DNA of 64,000 nucleotides from Hydrogenothermaceae bacterium (GTDB taxonomy: Bacteria > Aquificota > Aquificia > Aquificales > Hydrogenothermaceae), in NCBI GenBank assembly GCA_015519975.1, contig WIAL01000004.1, forward strand, positions 1 through 64,000, given 5' to 3'. How positions within the stretch are numbered: position 1 is the first letter of the stretch; each line of letters begins with the position of its first letter. Made by a program: the position numbers and the translations under genes. Shown piece by piece: positions 62,669 to 64,000 of the stretch. Under the pieces are notes generated by a model. The model did not search any database. It worked only from the letters and a program-made list of their open reading frames with translations, and was not told the origin of the DNA.

Positions 62669-63508
62669 ATGCTTGTAACTGATGTAAAATCAATGAAAGA
62701 AATCTCAAATAAGATAAGAAAAGAAGGAAAAACCATAGGCTTTGTGCCTACAATGGGATACTTGCATAAAGGACATATATCTTTAATGGAATGCTCTAAA
62801 AAAGATAATGACATAACAGTTGTAAGTATTTTCGTAAATCCAACACAGTTTGGAAAAAATGAGGATTTAGATAAATATCCCCGTGATTTAGAAAGAGATT
62901 TAAAAATATGTAAAGAAGTTGGCGTTGACTTTGTTTTCCATCCATCTGTGGAGCAGATGTATCCTGAAGGATATTCCACTTATGTAATTATGGAAAGTTT
63001 AATTGATAGACTTTGTGGTGCTTTTAGACCCGGGCATTTTAAAGGTGTTTTAACTGTTGTAAATAAGCTTTTTAATATAATAAAACCAGATAGAGCATAT
63101 TTTGGTAAAAAGGATTATCAGCAGTATGTTGTTATAAAAAAAATGGTTGAAGATCTGAATATGGATGTACAGGTTATAGGCTGTCCTTTAATAAGAGAAG
63201 AAGATGGTCTTGCTTTATCTTCAAGAAATAAATATTTGTCTAAAGAAGAAAGAGAATCAGCCCTTTCTTTAAGTAAGGCTCTTTTTAAGGCAAAGGAGCT
63301 TTTTGAAAAAGGTGAAAAAGATGTCTCAAAACTAAAAAAAGAAATGGAAAAAATAATGAAAAGTTATCCTCATGTAGAGGAAATTCAGTATATAGAAATA
63401 GTAAACCCTGAAAATTTAGAGCCAAAAGAAAAGGCAGAAAAAGGAGATATCATCCTTGTAGCTGCCTTTGTCGGCTCTACCCGCTTAATAGATAATATCC
63501 AGCTTTAA
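62669..63508 (+). CDS. panC: pantothenate synthetase
   Basis: Joins pantoate and beta-alanine using ATP, the last step to pantothenate and coenzyme A. 279 residues with TIGFVPTMGYLHKGHISL (HxGH nucleotide motif), FVNPTQFGKNEDLDKYPR, RPGHFKGVLTVVNKLF and the KMSKS-like LALSSRNKYLS. AAAGG precedes ATG. The 3' end overlaps the convergent DUF2628 gene by four bases. Confidence 0.97.
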   Translation: MLVTDVKSMKEISNKIRKEGKTIGFVPTMGYLHKGHISLMECSKKDNDITVVSIFVNPTQFGKNEDLDKYPRDLERDLKICKEVGVDFVFHPSVEQMYPEGYSTYVIMESLIDRLCGAFRPGHFKGVLTVVNKLFNIIKPDRAYFGKKDYQQYVVIKKMVEDLNMDVQVIGCPLIREEDGLALSSRNKYLSKEERESALSLSKALFKAKELFEKGEKDVSKLKKEMEKIMKSYPHVEEIQYIEIVNPENLEPKEKAEKGDIILVAAFVGSTRLIDNIQL

Positions 63509-63999
63509 AAATTAGTATATGAATAATGTCCCATCATTGAATATGATATTAAAGCTAAAACTATATAGACTGCAAAAGCTATTAACACGACTATAAATAT
63601 TCCTCCAACAGATGTTCCGCCTGCTCTTGCAGCCTGTGCCTTAAACTCTTCTTCATTTGGAAATGCCATTTTTAGTTCTAATAGTTTGTTGTAGGTATAT
63701 TTACCGTACAAATAGTTTCCAATTGCTCCAATTCCTATCCAAAGCCCAAGCCATATTAAAATTCCTAAAAATGGAATAACTGTTAAAACATTTAAGAGAA
63801 TATATATAAAAGCGTATAAATACATTTTTCTATATCCAAGCCATAAAGAGGTAGCTAAAAATGCTGCCCAGTTCCACGAAAATTTTGAACCACTTGAAGC
63901 CATAATTTTCCATTTTGCAAGATAATAGTCGGAATTTTTTTGAACAAAGCTTCTAATAGTTTCTTCATCAAATTCTTCAATTAATTTCTTTACTTCCAT
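63505..63999 (-). CDS. DUF2628 membrane protein
   Basis: 164 residues. A polar N-terminus, then FSWNWAAFLATSLWLGYRKMY, the signature of DUF2628, then membrane helices (IYILLNVLTVIPFLGILIW, and IFIVVLIAFAVYIVLALIS near the end). Function unknown. The ATG lies one base from the window end, so its ribosome-binding site and promoter are not visible, and an earlier start cannot be ruled out. Confidence 0.75.
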   Translation of the reverse strand: MEVKKLIEEFDEETIRSFVQKNSDYYLAKWKIMASSGSKFSWNWAAFLATSLWLGYRKMYLYAFIYILLNVLTVIPFLGILIWLGLWIGIGAIGNYLYGKYTYNKLLELKMAFPNEEEFKAQAARAGGTSVGGIFIVVLIAFAVYIVLALISYSMMGHYSYTNF

Positions 64000-64000
64000 T

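Overview
The window is a dense, AT-rich (about one third G+C by eye) bacterial chromosome segment with more than 60 genes and no gene-free stretch over 300 bases. A Sulfurihydrogenibium-like member of the Aquificota (Hydrogenothermaceae) fits best; this is inference. The case rests on the A/T codon bias combined with a 68% G+C tRNA (as in thermophiles), Gram-negative envelope genes (lpxA, lpxI, lptA, lptC, gmhB, FadL), a carB cut to its N-terminal half as known in Aquifex, a SdhB/HdrB-type iron-sulfur pair, small c-type cytochromes and an MqnC menaquinone enzyme.

Layout. 1-606: the decayed right part of an IS1-family element. 695-8421 (+): glutamate synthase, a secreted nuclease, signal peptidase I, two tiny membrane proteins, dihydroorotase and a MIP18/SufT-like protein. 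8416-14442 (-): an aminotransferase, lipid A genes lpxI and lpxA, thioredoxin with an ArsR regulator under a clear promoter/operator, and the SdhB/SdhE-like pair. 14550-21355 (+): FadL and an acyl-CoA ligase, a broken membrane-protein gene, smc, and a tRNA-Ala whose first ten bases encode the end of smc. 21357-25876 (-): aroA, an ExeA-like ATPase, lptA/lptC and hemA. 25948-31535 (+): an NSS transporter with a 40-residue candidate partner, ndk, a DUF4149 protein, then a five-gene HAMP / roadblock-like / roadblock / DUF4388 / small-GTPase block. 31538-35659 (-): an amidohydrolase, mqnC and half of carB. 35730-37266 (+): gmhB, a second roadblock protein and a V4R-like protein. 37282-48018: ileS with an HU protein, a DUF815 ATPase, hisS, an AmrS-type radical SAM enzyme, mltG-ruvX, leuC and two cytochromes. 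48141-60993 (+): hemE, OsmC, gatA, then MoxR, DUF58 and transglutaminase genes running into c-di-GMP-type regulators and a double-domain KaiC-like ATPase. The end holds a SagB-type oxidoreductase, panC and a DUF2628 membrane protein.

The strongest candidate for an undescribed system is the GTPase/roadblock block at 28569-31535 with its paralogue and V4R partner at 36350-37266. It has the parts of a small-GTPase switch (membrane HAMP anchor, roadblock regulators, DUF4388 adaptor, Arf/MglA-like GTPase) but no kinase or chemoreceptor gene. A second candidate is the coupled MoxR-DUF58-transglutaminase-EAL/HDOD-PAS/EAL-KaiC run. At the sequence level the most unusual signals are: two genes (ruvX, DUF58) whose conserved N-termini begin upstream of any ATG, GTG or TTG, both at an identical T-TAA junction; the smc/tRNA overlap; and two mutually exclusive hairpins over the amrS ribosome-binding site.
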